A stretch of 64,000 bases of DNA. Origin: Lolium rigidum (Eukaryota; Streptophyta; Magnoliopsida; Poales; Poaceae). A program made the translations under genes and the position numbers. The notes beneath the pieces were generated by a model, which ran no database searches, was not told the DNA's origin, and saw only the letters and a list, made by a program, of their open reading frames with translations. Of this stretch, positions 63,498 through 64,000 are shown one piece after another (position 1 is the first letter of the stretch; every line of letters begins with the position of its first letter). The DNA is taken from the NCBI RefSeq assembly GCF_022539505.1, contig NC_061514.1:223161837-223225836 (forward strand), given 5' to 3'.

Positions 63498-63738
63498 CTC
63501 CCATCCGTTCTATTTTAGTCTACATTCTACAAAAAATCAGACAAATTAATAGTGCATTTATTAGTATTACTTAAATTGGTAAACGTCCAATCCAATCTAC
63601 ATTGGAAATATTGACATCCAATACATAAAGGAGGGACACTTTGTTTTCCGTATTCTTGTTGACTAAAAGCTAAAATATGTAGAGTATCTCAGAACAAATT
63701 TTAGGCCTACAATGCAAAGTATTTCATAACAGAGGGAG
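63498..63738. mobile_element. Stowaway-type MITE (241 bp)
   Basis: Left end CTCCCATCCGTTCTATTTTA, right end CATAACAGAGGGAG, TA on both sides (63496-63497 and 63739-63740). Longer than the MITE at 41356, with a non-coding AT-rich core. Confidence 0.75.
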
Positions 63739-63931
63739 TACACTTTAAAGTAAAGAGAGTGGATTTGGTGTTCAGGAGGGTACGTGCGCACCCCCTAGAT
63801 ACCGTTGATTTGCTTTTAGATTCGCGGAGTGCTAACAGAGATCAAACGGGCTGTGAAATCCCAATCCCGCGATTCCGCCTGCATCGAGCACGGCAGGCTC
63901 AATTCCGCCCGCGAGCCTGGGCCTCGCCGCC

Positions 63932-64000
63932 ATGGACCGCCCTTGCTCCGGCGACGTAGCCGATGTAGCCGCCCTAGAGAGCTGCCTCCTCGTCGTCCTA
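63932..64000 (+). CDS. Possible start of an unidentified gene, cut by window end
   Basis: The ATG at 63932 lies in GCCGCCATGG, an ideal plant start context, after a GC-rich stretch that looks like a 5' leader. The frame is open for 23 codons to the window end (MDRPCSGDVADVAALESC). The length is too short to name a family. An overlapping frame at 63759-63959 has a poorer start and no domain. Confidence 0.35.
   Translation, partial: MDRPCSGDVADVAALESCLLVVL

Overview
The window is nuclear DNA of a grass, almost certainly a Triticeae member (wheat, Aegilops, barley or rye group). The evidence is a dense nest of Gypsy-, Copia- and CACTA-type elements with Triticeae-style LTR ends, Stowaway MITEs, Helitrons and 5'-truncated LINEs. 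Among them sits a small cluster of intact GC-rich genes for low-molecular-mass early light-induced proteins (ELIPs). The species cannot be chosen from the sequence alone.

Layout. 1-7550: right-hand part of a CACTA (En/Spm-like) transposon. It carries a frameshifted tnp2 transposase and the start of a second ORF on the minus strand, and it ends in CCTAGTAGTG at 7550. It sits inside the 5' LTR of Gypsy-like element A (7551-21913). Element B (13190-20078) is inserted in A with a perfect AAAAG target duplication. 21914-23592: fragment of another Gypsy-like element (E, minus). 23593-31630: complete but decayed element C (minus), same family as A and B. 31631-34966: gag-protease half and 5' LTR of element D (minus). 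A, B and C show a tRNA-Asp primer site and gag with or without protease, but no reverse transcriptase or integrase.

34967-41645: two copies of a Copia-like LTR with its flank, made by a local duplication. The right copy is a solo LTR with a CATGC target duplication. 42196-50618: three ELIP genes on the plus strand. The first has no intron; the other two share an intron at the same place. They are separated by LINE remnants, a Helitron and a foldback element. 51-60 kb: sparse DNA with a second Helitron end, a terminal-inverted-repeat element, a long GA microsatellite and some unexplained exon-like blocks on the minus strand. At about 60.13-60.41 kb there is a fourth ELIP promoter and 5' leader with no ELIP coding sequence, followed by a 5'-truncated LINE in the sense direction. 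The last 2 kb holds a Stowaway MITE and a possible gene start cut by the window end.

The only clearly functional genes are the ELIPs. By family knowledge they are thylakoid-membrane LHC relatives induced by excess light and cold, thought to bind chlorophyll and dissipate energy. Their shared TATA and ACGT-core promoter block appears to have been copied with, and once without, the coding region.
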